Shown piece after piece: positions 18,119 to 26,744 of a stretch of 64,000 nucleotides of DNA (positions are counted from its first letter, which is position 1; each line of letters begins with the position of its first letter). The notes beneath the pieces were generated by a model. That model made no database searches. It was not told where the DNA came from and saw only the letters and a list, made by a program, of their open reading frames with translations. The DNA is from an uncultured Lachnospiraceae bacterium (GTDB taxonomy: Bacteria > Bacillota > Clostridia > Lachnospirales > Lachnospiraceae). The stretch covers positions 51,516 through 115,515 of the forward strand of contig CAJTWM010000009.1 in the NCBI GenBank assembly GCA_910579805.1, read 5' to 3'. Made by a program: the position numbers and the translations under genes.

Positions 18119-19549
18119 ATGAGTAACACTTCACAAGCGAGTGAAAGAATCAAAGCTTTGCTCGACGACAACAGTTTTGTGGAAATCGGTGAGCTTGTAA
18201 CGGCAAGAACTACTGATTTTAACATGAAACAGACAGAGACTCCTTCTGACGGCGTAGTGACCGGTTATGGAGTGATCGACGGCGGTCTTGTGTATGTATA
18301 CAGCCAGGACGCATCGGTAATGAATGGTTCTGTGGGTGAAATGCATGCAAAGAAGATTGCAAATCTCTATGCTCTTGCAATGAAGACCGGCGCGCCTGTC
18401 ATCGGACTTTTAGACTGCGCAGGGCTGAGGCTGCAGGAGGCGGCGGACGCATTGAACGGATTTGGCGAGATCTATAGGAGTCAGGCGCTTGCATCAGGCG
18501 TGATCCCGCAGATCACCGCGATCTTTGGCACCTGCGGCGGCGGACTTGCCCTGATCCCGACTTTGACGGACTTTACCTTTATGGAAAAGAGCAAGGCAAA
18601 ATTATTTGTTAACGCGCCCAATGCGTTAGACGGCAATGTGATCACGAAGTGCGATACTTCCGCAGCGGATTTCCAAAGCAAAGAAGCGGGAATCGTTGAC
18701 TGTGTGGCGGACGAGGCGGCAATCTTTGCAAAGATCAGGGAACTGGTAGCGTTCCTCCCCGCAAACAATGAGGACGACGCGCCTTTTGAAGAGTGCGGGG
18801 ACGAGCTTAACAGAGTATGCGAATCCATCGAAGCGTGCAGCGGCGATACGGCTCTCGCTTTATCCCAGATCTCCGACAGCGGGAAAGTTTTCGAAGTAAA
18901 AGAAGATTATGCGAAAGATATGGTGACAGCCTTCATCAAATTGAACGGCCTGACGGTAGGCGCGATTGCAAACCGTACGGAAGTTTACGGGGAAGACGGT
19001 AAAGTTTCCGAGAAGTTCGATGCGGTGCTTTCGCCGGAAGGATGCGATAAAGCGGCGGATTTTATTACATTCTGTGACGCTTACGACATTCCTTTGCTTA
19101 CGCTTACAAATGTAAAAGGTTTTCTGGCAACGACAGACGCCGAGAAGAAGATCGCCAAAGCGGCGGCGCGCCTTACATATGCTTTTGCCAACGCTACCGT
19201 AGCAAAAGTAAACGTAGTGACTAAGAAAGCTTTCGGCAGCGCTTATGTAACGATGAATTCCAAGGCCATCGGCGCGGATATCACCTTTGCATGGGAAAAT
19301 GCCCAGATCGGTACGATGGAGGCGGAGCTTGCGGCTAAGATCATGTACGAAGGACAGGGGGCCGACGTGATCAGCGAAAAAGCGGCGGAATATAAAGCCC
19401 TTCAGACGAGCGCGTTAAGCGCTGCAAAAAGAGGCTATGTAGACAGGATCATTGCTCCCGCCGATACAAGGAGATATGTGATCAGCGCATTCGAAATGCT
19501 GTTTACAAAACGGGAAGAACGTCCGGCAAAAAAACATGGCACAGTTTAA
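18119..19549 (+). CDS. Biotin-dependent carboxyltransferase subunit (PccB/MmdA/12S-like)
   Basis: 476-residue crotonase-fold carboxyltransferase with both N and C halves. GTCGGGLALIPTLTDFTFM forms the oxyanion/acyl-CoA region in the N half, and KAFGSAYVTMNSK with DITFAWENAQIGTM in the C half. The family moves CO2 between biotin and an acyl-CoA (methylmalonyl- or malonyl-CoA type). It heads an operon with OadG-, biotin-carrier-, OadB- and OadA-like genes. The exact acyl-CoA is not determined. The ATG at 18119 follows GGAGGGC. Stop and next start are 18 bp apart. Confidence 0.85.
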   Translation: MSNTSQASERIKALLDDNSFVEIGELVTARTTDFNMKQTETPSDGVVTGYGVIDGGLVYVYSQDASVMNGSVGEMHAKKIANLYALAMKTGAPVIGLLDCAGLRLQEAADALNGFGEIYRSQALASGVIPQITAIFGTCGGGLALIPTLTDFTFMEKSKAKLFVNAPNALDGNVITKCDTSAADFQSKEAGIVDCVADEAAIFAKIRELVAFLPANNEDDAPFEECGDELNRVCESIEACSGDTALALSQISDSGKVFEVKEDYAKDMVTAFIKLNGLTVGAIANRTEVYGEDGKVSEKFDAVLSPEGCDKAADFITFCDAYDIPLLTLTNVKGFLATTDAEKKIAKAAARLTYAFANATVAKVNVVTKKAFGSAYVTMNSKAIGADITFAWENAQIGTMEAELAAKIMYEGQGADVISEKAAEYKALQTSALSAAKRGYVDRIIAPADTRRYVISAFEMLFTKREERPAKKHGTV

Positions 19550-19567
19550 GAAAGGATGATACTTAAT

Positions 19568-20320
19568 ATGAAAAAATATTTATTAGTATTAGGTATGATT
19601 ACTTGTCTCTTTGGTCTGACTGCCTGCGGAACGGTGAAAGTTGAAAAAGAACCGATCATGTCCGAAAAGGAAGCGGCAGACAATGCGAAGCAGCTCATTT
19701 CATTGCTGGTACAATGTGAAGCACAGGGGATTCCGGACGAACTGAAAAGTTATCCGAACTATAAAGTGCTGGAAAAGGCAGTGGAAAGCTTTAGCAAAGC
19801 AAAAGAAGATATGGGTAATTATGTAGAGACTATAGATTCCGAAGTGGTAACGCTGGGTGAGGAAGAAGCGGTTATCAATGTTACGATCAAAGGAGAAATG
19901 CGGAATGCAAACGTGGAAGTGATCTACGAGGAAAGCGATTCCATAGGATATATGCTGGCGAGCATGTCGACCAATGTGAAGTACAGTTTCGGGGAGTCCA
20001 TGCAGAGAGCGGGACTGAACACCCTGCTTGGCATGGGGACCGTTTTTGCGGTACTGATTCTGATCTGCCTGCTCATTAGCTGCTTCAGGTTCATTTCCGT
20101 ATTCGAAAAGAAAGAGGAAGAGCCGAAGACGGAAAGAGCGCCGGAACCGGCGGTAGAAACAGAAGAGATCCAGTTCCCGGACGAGGATCTGACGGACGAC
20201 CTTGAATTAGTGGCAGTCATAGCGGCGGCGATCGCAGCAAGCGAAGGAGCCCCGACCGCGGACGGATTTGTAGTAAGATCCATCCGTAAAGCAAATAAGA
20301 GTAAATGGCAGAAAGCCTGA
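19568..20320 (+). CDS. OadG-type decarboxylase subunit with N-terminal lipoprotein domain
   Basis: The single membrane span GMGTVFAVLILICLLISCFRF is the OadG/gamma signature that anchors sodium-pumping decarboxylases. Unusually it is preceded by a signal sequence with lipobox L17-T-A-C20 and about 130 extracytoplasmic residues, and followed by a long acidic cytoplasmic tail rich in Glu/Ala. Classical OadG is about 80-110 residues; this is 250. The ATG at 19568 has AAAGGA 11 nt upstream; the ATG at 19556 overlaps that site. Confidence 0.72.
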   Translation: MKKYLLVLGMITCLFGLTACGTVKVEKEPIMSEKEAADNAKQLISLLVQCEAQGIPDELKSYPNYKVLEKAVESFSKAKEDMGNYVETIDSEVVTLGEEEAVINVTIKGEMRNANVEVIYEESDSIGYMLASMSTNVKYSFGESMQRAGLNTLLGMGTVFAVLILICLLISCFRFISVFEKKEEEPKTERAPEPAVETEEIQFPDEDLTDDLELVAVIAAAIAASEGAPTADGFVVRSIRKANKSKWQKA

Positions 20321-20338
20321 TCATAGGAGGAATAAGAC

Positions 20339-20713
20339 ATGAAAAATTATACCATTACCGTAAATGGCAACGTATATGACGTAGTAGTAGAAGAAGGCGC
20401 ATCAAACGGCGCACCCGCAGTTTCCGCTCCGGCAGCGCCCAAGGCTGCTCCGAAAGCGGCTCCCGCTCCGGCAGCGCCCAAAGCATCCGGCGGCGCAGGC
20501 AGCATCAAAGTAGAAGCGGGCGCGGCAGGAAAAGTATTTAAGATCGAGGCAAACGTGGGGCAGGCGGTAAAACGCGGCGATGCGGTCGTTATCATTGAAG
20601 CGATGAAGATGGAGATCCCCGTTGTAGCGCCGCAGGACGGCACCGTAGCAAGTATTGAAGTATCGGTAGGCGACGCGATCGAAGCAGGGGCGGTACTGGC
20701 GACTCTGAACTAA
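20339..20713 (+). CDS. Biotin carboxyl carrier protein of the decarboxylase
   Basis: 124 residues. A short N-terminal beta segment is followed by an Ala/Pro-rich flexible linker (about 21-50, containing the repeated PAAPKA unit) and a biotinyl domain with EAMKM, where K90 is the biotinylated lysine. It carries CO2 between the carboxyltransferase subunits and the membrane decarboxylase. The ATG at 20339 follows AGGAGG. It sits between OadG and OadB genes as expected. Confidence 0.92.
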   Translation: MKNYTITVNGNVYDVVVEEGASNGAPAVSAPAAPKAAPKAAPAPAAPKASGGAGSIKVEAGAAGKVFKIEANVGQAVKRGDAVVIIEAMKMEIPVVAPQDGTVASIEVSVGDAIEAGAVLATLN

Positions 20714-20742
20714 CGATAAAAAAAGGCTAAGTTGAATAAAAA

Positions 20743-20766
20743 GTCTGCTAAAGCAGACGGATAGGA
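20743..20766 (+). promoter_or_regulatory. Hairpin abutting the oadB ribosome-binding site
   Basis: GTCTGC (20743-20748), TAAA loop, GCAGAC (20753-20758), then GGATAGGAG. There is no T run, so it is an intercistronic or translational element rather than a terminator. It resembles the hairpin-Shine-Dalgarno element at 58081. Confidence 0.55.
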
Positions 20767-20772
20767 GAAAAA

Positions 20773-21918
20773 ATGGATTACATAACTTCTACTTTAGGCA
20801 ATCTCCTTCATCAGACCGCGTTTTTCAATCTTACATGGGGAAACTATCTGATGATCCTGGTAGCCTGTGTATTTCTTTATTTAGCCATCGCTAAAGGGTT
20901 TGAGCCGTTATTGCTTGTCCCGATAGCATTCGGTATGCTGTTGGTAAATATCTATCCGGATATTATGATGGAACCGAAAGATGGCTCGGCGGGCGGACTG
21001 CTTCATTACTTCTATCTTTTGGATGAATGGGCGATCCTTCCGTCCCTGATCTTTATGGGCGTAGGCGCGCAGACGGACTTTGGTCCCCTGATTGCGAACC
21101 CGAAGAGTTTTTTGCTCGGTGCGGCGGCACAGTTCGGTATTTTTGCAGCTTATTTCGGCGCGATTGCATTTGGATTTAACGATATGGCGGCAGCGGCGAT
21201 CTCCATTATCGGAGGGGCAGACGGACCGACCTCCATCTTCCTTGCAAGTAAGCTGGGACAGACGGCGTTACTCGGGCCGATTGCAGTGGCGGCATATTCC
21301 TATATGTCCCTTGTGCCGATCATCCAGCCCCCGATCATGAAGCTTTTAACGACGGAAAAAGAACGTAAGATCAAGATGGGACAGTTAAGACCGGTATCTA
21401 AATTGGAAAAGATCCTTTTCCCGATCATCATTACTATCGTAGTGAGCATGATCCTTCCGACCACGGCACCGCTTGTCGGTATGCTGATGCTCGGTAACTT
21501 ATTTAAAGAGTCCGGCGTGGTAAGGCAGCTTACGGATACGGCATCCAACGCATTGATGTACATCGTAGTTATCCTGCTTGGTACGTCGGTAGGCGCAACG
21601 ACAAGCGCAGAGGCTTTCTTAAACTGGACTACGTTAAAGATCGTTGCTCTGGGCCTGATTGCCTTTGCATTCGGTACGGCGGCAGGCGTAGTATTCGGTA
21701 AGATCATGTGCGTGGTGACGCACGGCAAGGTCAATCCGCTGATCGGTTCGGCAGGTGTGTCCGCAGTGCCGATGGCGGCCAGAGTATCGCAGAAAGTCGG
21801 CGCGGAGTCCGATCCTACCAACTTCCTGCTGATGCACGCGATGGGACCTAACGTAGCAGGTGTTATTGGAACAGCAGTAGCAGCCGGAACCTTTATGGCT
21901 GTATTTGGAATCGTATAG
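20773..21918 (+). CDS. Sodium ion-translocating decarboxylase beta subunit
   Basis: 381-residue polytopic membrane protein (OadB/MmdB/GcdB family). It decarboxylates carboxybiotin and uses the energy to export Na+. The conserved signature GGADGPTSIFLASKL contains the Asp of the ion pathway, and a second conserved region is GPNVAGVIGTAVAAG near the C-terminus. The order carrier-beta-alpha matches known operons. The ATG at 20773 follows AGGAGA. Confidence 0.94.
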   Translation: MDYITSTLGNLLHQTAFFNLTWGNYLMILVACVFLYLAIAKGFEPLLLVPIAFGMLLVNIYPDIMMEPKDGSAGGLLHYFYLLDEWAILPSLIFMGVGAQTDFGPLIANPKSFLLGAAAQFGIFAAYFGAIAFGFNDMAAAAISIIGGADGPTSIFLASKLGQTALLGPIAVAAYSYMSLVPIIQPPIMKLLTTEKERKIKMGQLRPVSKLEKILFPIIITIVVSMILPTTAPLVGMLMLGNLFKESGVVRQLTDTASNALMYIVVILLGTSVGATTSAEAFLNWTTLKIVALGLIAFAFGTAAGVVFGKIMCVVTHGKVNPLIGSAGVSAVPMAARVSQKVGAESDPTNFLLMHAMGPNVAGVIGTAVAAGTFMAVFGIV

Positions 21919-21938
21919 AAAACAGGAGGAAACAGGTT

Positions 21939-23366
21939 ATGTCAGAGCAGGTGAAAAAACCGATAAAAATTACGGAAACGGTATTGCGTGACGCTCATCA
22001 GTCGCTGATCGCGACCAGAATGCCTACCGATCTGATGCTTCCGATCGCCGCGAAAATGGATAAGGTCGGTTATCATTCGGTAGAATGCTGGGGTGGAGCA
22101 ACATTTGACGCGTCCCTTCGTTTCTTGAAAGAGGATCCGTGGGAAAGGCTCAGAAAATTAAGGGCTGAATTTAAAAATACAAAATTGCAGATGTTATTTA
22201 GAGGTCAGAATATTTTAGGATACCGCCCTTATGCGGATGACGTGGTAGATTATTTTGTACAGAAGTCCGTGGCAAACGGCATTGATATTATCCGTATCTT
22301 CGACTGCCTGAACGATCTTAGGAATCTGCAGGAGGCGGTTAATGCGACGAACAGAGTAAAGAAGCAGGAAGGAAGAGGCCATGCGCAGGTAGCCCTTTCT
22401 TATACCCTTGGCGACGCTTATACATTGGAATACTGGACGGATATGGCAAAGAAGATTGAGGAGATGGGCGCGGATTCTATCTGTATCAAAGATATGGCGG
22501 GACTTTTGGTGCCTTATAAAGCGACGGAGCTGATTTCTTCCATGAAGAGCGTTACCAAGCTTCCGATCCAGCTCCATACCCATTATACTTCCGGCGTAGC
22601 GAGCATGACTTACTTGAAAGCGGTAGAAGCGGGCGTAGATGTGATCGACTGCGCTATGTCGCCTTTTGCAATGGGTACTTCACAGCCGGCTACGGAAGTA
22701 ATGGTGGAGACTTTTAAGGGAACGGAATATGATACCGGATACGACCAGAACCTTCTTGCGGAAATTGCGGATTATTTCCGTCCTTACAGGGATGAATGCC
22801 TTGCAAGCGGTCTTTTGAACCCGAAGGTAATGGGCGTAGATATCAAGACGTTATTGTATCAGGTACCGGGCGGTATGCTGTCCAACATGGTGAGCCAGTT
22901 AAAAGAGCAGAATGCCGAGGATAAGTATTACGACGTATTGAGGGAGATTCCGGCAGTGCGTAAGGACTTGGGCGAGCCGCCTCTTGTAACGCCGTCTTCC
23001 CAGATTGTAGGTACGCAGGCCGTATTTAACGTACTGATGGGAGAACGTTATAAGATGGCTACGAAAGAGACGAAAGCGGTGCTTCGCGGCGAATACGGAC
23101 AGACCGTAAAACCGATGAATCAGGAGATCATCGATAAAGTCATTCCGGGCGAGAAACGGATTACCTGTCGTCCGGCAGACCTTTTGGAGAATGAGCTTGA
23201 CAAGATCGAGTCGGAGATGAAGGAATGGAAACAGCAGGACGAGGACGTATTGTCTTATGCATTATTCCCGCAGGTAGCCACCGACTTCTTCAAATACCGT
23301 CAGGCCCAGCAGGATAAGGTGGATATGACGCAGGCGGACACAAAGAACGGCGTATATCCGATCTAG
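21939..23366 (+). CDS. oadA: Oxaloacetate decarboxylase alpha / 5S carboxyltransferase subunit without biotin domain
   Basis: HMGL-like TIM barrel carboxyltransferase of the pyruvate/oxaloacetate type. ETVLRDAHQSLIATRM carries the metal-binding Asp, and QLHTHYTSG carries the metal-binding His pair. The PYC_OADA conserved C-terminal region follows. Length is 475 residues, ending before any biotinyl domain, so biotin is supplied by the separate carrier at 20339. The ATG at 21939 follows GGAGG. A terminator hairpin ends the operon. Confidence 0.93.
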   Translation: MSEQVKKPIKITETVLRDAHQSLIATRMPTDLMLPIAAKMDKVGYHSVECWGGATFDASLRFLKEDPWERLRKLRAEFKNTKLQMLFRGQNILGYRPYADDVVDYFVQKSVANGIDIIRIFDCLNDLRNLQEAVNATNRVKKQEGRGHAQVALSYTLGDAYTLEYWTDMAKKIEEMGADSICIKDMAGLLVPYKATELISSMKSVTKLPIQLHTHYTSGVASMTYLKAVEAGVDVIDCAMSPFAMGTSQPATEVMVETFKGTEYDTGYDQNLLAEIADYFRPYRDECLASGLLNPKVMGVDIKTLLYQVPGGMLSNMVSQLKEQNAEDKYYDVLREIPAVRKDLGEPPLVTPSSQIVGTQAVFNVLMGERYKMATKETKAVLRGEYGQTVKPMNQEIIDKVIPGEKRITCRPADLLENELDKIESEMKEWKQQDEDVLSYALFPQVATDFFKYRQAQQDKVDMTQADTKNGVYPI

Positions 23367-23401
23367 TAGCTGAAGTAAAAAATGAATCAGGGTTTATTTG
23401 G

Positions 23402-23436
23402 GAGGCTGTCTGCAAAAGGCAGCCTCTTCACGTTTT
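23402..23436 (+). terminator. Terminator of the decarboxylase operon
   Basis: GAGGCTGTC (23402-23410) pairs with GGCAGCCTC (23418-23426) with one G-T wobble, loop TGCAAAA, then TTCACGTTTT. The T tract is interrupted. Confidence 0.65.
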
Positions 23437-23446
23437 GGCGCATGAC

Positions 23447-23475
23447 TTGTAATCCGGCAGAAAATTTGATACACT
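23447..23475 (+). promoter_or_regulatory. Promoter upstream of a small ORF
   Basis: TTGTAA (23447-23452), 17-bp spacer, TACACT (23470-23475), just after the operon terminator. Confidence 0.45.
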
Positions 23476-23542
23476 GAGGCATAGGGAACATATAAACGCT
23501 TTTTTAAGTCAAAAGCCGTGTAGAAATGGAGAAAAATATGCA

Positions 23543-23746
23543 GTGGGTCCTTCTATTTGTGTGAACCCTCATGAAACGGGACAGGCCGGCGTAAAAGAAA
23601 CGGAAGGCCGGATTTTCAGGGTTGAAAATATGGAGGAGGCGGTTCATATCAAAATAGAGGGAACAGCCGTAGTGGACGGATATGCCGATCCATATGAGAC
23701 GGCGTCCTTTATAGGGGATTTTTGGCTGGACCGGAAATCTTCTTGA
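23543..23746 (+). CDS. Small hypothetical protein upstream of tetR
   Basis: 67 codons from GTG 23543 to TGA 23744-23746. The sequence looks coding (VNPHETGQAGVKETEG, later GDFWLDRKSS) and soluble, but I do not recognise it. The frame is open upstream to 23453 without a better start codon, and the ribosome site (GGAG, 12 nt away) is weak. It could also be the end of a decayed gene. A promoter at 23447 precedes it, and its stop overlaps the tetR -35. Confidence 0.4.
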   Translation: MGPSICVNPHETGQAGVKETEGRIFRVENMEEAVHIKIEGTAVVDGYADPYETASFIGDFWLDRKSS

Positions 23747-23772
23747 CAGCATCTTTGGATCAATAGTATAAT
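23743..23772 (+). promoter_or_regulatory. Consensus promoter of the TetR-family gene
   Basis: TTGACA (23743-23748), 18-bp spacer, TATAAT (23767-23772). Its -10 overlaps the start of a perfect palindrome. Confidence 0.82.
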
Positions 23773-23785
23773 AACATATGTTATT
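23770..23785. promoter_or_regulatory. 16-bp perfect palindromic operator
   Basis: AATAACATATGTTATT, a perfect dyad overlapping the -10 and the expected +1 of the tetR promoter. The position is classic for autorepression by a TetR dimer. Confidence 0.72.
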
Positions 23786-23835
23786 GAGCGTTGAGGAGAA
23801 GGGTTTCAGGGTTAGGGAAAAGAGAGGTGGAGGAA

Positions 23836-24390
23836 ATGGCAAGAAAAGAGTCCATTACGATACGCAATATTTTAGAAGCGGCGTTCGAGATGACAAGAGA
23901 AGAGGGTTACGAAGCGGTGACCGCAAGAAAACTTGCGGCAAAAGCAGGCTGTTCTACCCAGCCGATTTTCAGGGTCTATAAAAATATGGAGGAACTGGGG
24001 GTAGACCTGTTTGAAAATGCGGTAGCATATTTTGAACATTTTTACGGAGAGTTTCCGAAAGGGGACAGCGTTCCTTTTGTGGACTTGGGGATGGTTTACA
24101 TTAAGTTTGCGGAAGAGGAGAAGCATCTCTTTCAATTGTTGTTTTTACATACCGGCCCTCATAATAAGAGTCTTTATGAAATCATAAACGGAAAAAACGG
24201 TTCCGTTGTGAAAGAGATAACAAAGGCGAAAGCGGACGGCTGTAAAGATCCGGGCGGGATGTTTGCGAGGATGTGGATCCTGATCCACGGCGCGGCGTGT
24301 ATGACGATTACGGGCGACTACGATGTGAGCGAAGAAGAGACGCGCAGGATGCTGCAGGATGCGTATCAGGCGTTTAAATTACATGGATAG
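23836..24390 (+). CDS. TetR/AcrR-family transcriptional regulator
   Basis: 184 residues. The N-terminal HTH is typical (ITIRNILEAAFEMTREEGYEAVTARKLAAKAGCS, then PIFRVYKNMEEL), followed by a helical ligand-binding domain. The ATG at 23836 follows GGTGGAGG. Its promoter contains a 16-bp palindrome, so it probably represses itself. No efflux pump is adjacent; the next gene is an RpiR regulator 71 bp downstream on the same strand. The ligand is unknown. Confidence 0.88.
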   Translation: MARKESITIRNILEAAFEMTREEGYEAVTARKLAAKAGCSTQPIFRVYKNMEELGVDLFENAVAYFEHFYGEFPKGDSVPFVDLGMVYIKFAEEEKHLFQLLFLHTGPHNKSLYEIINGKNGSVVKEITKAKADGCKDPGGMFARMWILIHGAACMTITGDYDVSEEETRRMLQDAYQAFKLHG

Positions 24391-24461
24391 TACGCCGGTC
24401 ATTCATGGTAAGGGGCGACGGGGCGGTACACGAATGCCCAAAAGTACGGAAGGGGACGGTC

Positions 24462-25394
24462 ATGGAAGAAAACCGGTATGACATTATCACAAGGATCAAC
24501 GACCATTTTAACAGCATGAGCAAAAGTCATAAAGCCATTGCCATATTTATTGAGGAACATTACGATCAGGCGGTATTTATGACGGCTGCAAAGCTGGGAG
24601 AAACTTTAGGGATCAGCGAATCCACCGTAGTGCGTTTTGCAGCCGGGATCGGATATGAGGGATATCCTGAATTTCAGAAAGCCTTGGAAGAATGGGTGAA
24701 AAACAAACTGAATACCGTACAGAAAATGGGTGCCAAATATGGAAGGAGTTCACAGTCGGAGATCCTAAACTCCGTTTTGAACGCCGATATTGAAAAAATT
24801 CAGGATACCATCGTAAACATGGATACGGCGGCTTTTGAAACGGCGGTCAACATCATACTGGAAGCGAAGAATATTTATATCGTAGGGATGCGTAGCTGCG
24901 AGCCTTTAGCGGATTTTCTGCATTTTTACCTTCATATGATACGAGGCAATGTGCAGCTTTTACGTTCCACCAGCGTCAGCGAGATGTTTGAGCAGATGAT
25001 CAGGATTGATGAAAAGGATGCCATTGTGGGTATCAGCTTTCCCAGATATTCCATGAGGACATTAAAGGCAATGGAGTTTGCCAATGACAGGAACGCCAAG
25101 GTGATCACGATCACGGACAGTATCCATTCGCCGATGAATCTGTATTCTTCCTGCAATCTTTTGGCGAGGAGCGATATGGTATCGATCGTAGATTCTCTTG
25201 TAGCGCCTTTAAGCGTGATCAACGCCCTTGTCGTAGCGCTATGCTTAAAACGTCCGGAGGACGTGAAACATAACTTAGAGCAGCTTGAATATGCGTGGAA
25301 TAATTATCAGGTTTACCTGAATGATGAGATCAATTTTATTGATGAAGACGCCATGCTGAACTATCCGCTCAGGAAGGAAGAGGCCGAAAGTTGA
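24462..25394 (+). CDS. MurR/RpiR-family transcriptional regulator
   Basis: 310 residues. The N-terminal RpiR HTH (ITRINDHFNSMSKSHKAIA to LGISESTVVRFAAGIGYEGYPEFQKAL) is followed by a SIS sugar-phosphate-binding domain (IYIVGMRSCEPLADF, VGISFPRYS). Such proteins sense phosphosugars and control sugar or MurNAc use; no sugar genes are adjacent, so the target is unknown. The ATG at 24462 follows AAGGGGACGG. Its stop overlaps the start of the next gene by 4 nt. Confidence 0.9.
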   Translation: MEENRYDIITRINDHFNSMSKSHKAIAIFIEEHYDQAVFMTAAKLGETLGISESTVVRFAAGIGYEGYPEFQKALEEWVKNKLNTVQKMGAKYGRSSQSEILNSVLNADIEKIQDTIVNMDTAAFETAVNIILEAKNIYIVGMRSCEPLADFLHFYLHMIRGNVQLLRSTSVSEMFEQMIRIDEKDAIVGISFPRYSMRTLKAMEFANDRNAKVITITDSIHSPMNLYSSCNLLARSDMVSIVDSLVAPLSVINALVVALCLKRPEDVKHNLEQLEYAWNNYQVYLNDEINFIDEDAMLNYPLRKEEAES

Positions 25395-26704
25395 AAAAAG
25401 TAATCGTGATCGGAGGAGGGGCCGCCGGGATGATGGCGGCATACGCGGCGGCGAACGCCTTGCATGCAGAAGAGAAAGCAGATACGGGCGGCCCGCCGGA
25501 TGCAGAGGACAGAGGCGGCGTGGTTCTTCTTGAAAAGAATGAGAAACTTGGGAAAAAGGTTTTTATTACGGGAAAAGGAAGATGCAACGTAACCAATGCC
25601 TGTGAGACCGGGGCCCTGTTCCGGAATCTGGTGAGCAATGAAAAATTTATGTACAGCGCTTTTTACGGGTTTGACAATTATGCCGTTATGGATTTTTTTG
25701 AAAAAGCAGGGTGTCCGCTGAAGACGGAAAGAGGGGAGAGAGTATTTCCCTGTTCCGATCATTCTTCCGACGTCATTGCGGCGTTGACAAAAAAACTAAA
25801 GAAGGAAGGGGTCCGGATCAGGCTGCATACGAAGGTAAAACGCCTTTTATATGCGGATGAAAAAATAACGGGGGTGTTACTTGAGGACGGCACGACGGAA
25901 GAAGGAGAGGCGGTGATCGTCGCTACAGGAGGGCTGTCCTATCCTTCCACCGGTTCTACGGGAGACGGATACCGGTTTGCAAAAGAAACCGGACACCGGA
26001 TCAAAGACCCCGGCCCCGGGCTGATACCGCTTACCGTAAAAGAGGAGTGGTGTAAAAAACTGCAGGGCCTGTCGTTAAAAAACGTTGCAGTAGTTTTAAA
26101 AGAAGAAAAAAAAGAACTGTATGCCGGTTTTGGAGAAATGCTGTTTACCCATTTTGGAGTCAGCGGACCGTTGATCCTGAGCGCGGGCAGTTTTTATTCC
26201 GGATCTCGTGCCGTGAAGGGAAAGGTCGGCGCTGCTTCGCTCTTTATTGATCTGAAACCGGCTCTTTCCGCCGAACAGCTTGACAAAAGGCTTCTCAGGG
26301 ATTTTGAGGAGAATAAAAACAAGCGGTTCAAAAATTGTCTGGGAGGGCTGTTTCCGGCAAAGCTGATTCCGGTCATGACGGAACTTTCGGGGATCCCGCC
26401 TGAAAAAAAGGTCAATGAGATCACGAAAAAGGAGCGTCAGGACTTTGCCTTTTTGATCAAAAACCTGCAATTGACGGTGACGGGGACCAGACCAATCGAA
26501 GAAGCAATCGTTACGATGGGCGGGGTAAACGTAAAAGAGATCGATCCGTCTACCATGGAATCGAAGAAAATAAAAGGCTTGTACTTTGCAGGCGAGGTCA
26601 TTGACGTAGATGCGCTTACGGGAGGGTTTAATCTGCAGATCGCATGGTCCACGGGACATTTGGCGGGAGAAAGCAGCGTGAAATTAAAAATTTCACGATC
26701 CTGA
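25391..26704 (+). CDS. HI0933/BaiN-type NAD(P)/FAD-dependent oxidoreductase
   Basis: 437-residue flavoprotein with the N-terminal dinucleotide motif VIGGGAAGMMAAYAAA, then GKKVFITGKGRCNVTN and a C-terminal ALTGGFNLQIAWSTG, all typical of the HI0933 family. It starts at TTG 25391, inside TTGA that also contains the stop of the RpiR gene, with AGGAAGAGG upstream. The physiological substrate is not known for most of the family. It lies 40 bp before cmk and is probably translationally coupled to the RpiR gene. Confidence 0.88.
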   Translation: MKKVIVIGGGAAGMMAAYAAANALHAEEKADTGGPPDAEDRGGVVLLEKNEKLGKKVFITGKGRCNVTNACETGALFRNLVSNEKFMYSAFYGFDNYAVMDFFEKAGCPLKTERGERVFPCSDHSSDVIAALTKKLKKEGVRIRLHTKVKRLLYADEKITGVLLEDGTTEEGEAVIVATGGLSYPSTGSTGDGYRFAKETGHRIKDPGPGLIPLTVKEEWCKKLQGLSLKNVAVVLKEEKKELYAGFGEMLFTHFGVSGPLILSAGSFYSGSRAVKGKVGAASLFIDLKPALSAEQLDKRLLRDFEENKNKRFKNCLGGLFPAKLIPVMTELSGIPPEKKVNEITKKERQDFAFLIKNLQLTVTGTRPIEEAIVTMGGVNVKEIDPSTMESKKIKGLYFAGEVIDVDALTGGFNLQIAWSTGHLAGESSVKLKISRS

Positions 26705-26711
26705 TTTGAGT

Positions 26712-26726
26712 CGCGGCAGAGCCGCG
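26712..26726 (+). repeat. Small intercistronic hairpin before cmk
   Basis: CGCGGC (26712-26717), loop AGA, GCCGCG (26721-26726). There is no T run. It lies between the flavoprotein stop and the cmk ribosome site. Confidence 0.5.
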
Positions 26727-26744
26727 CAGAAACGAGGAAAGAAT

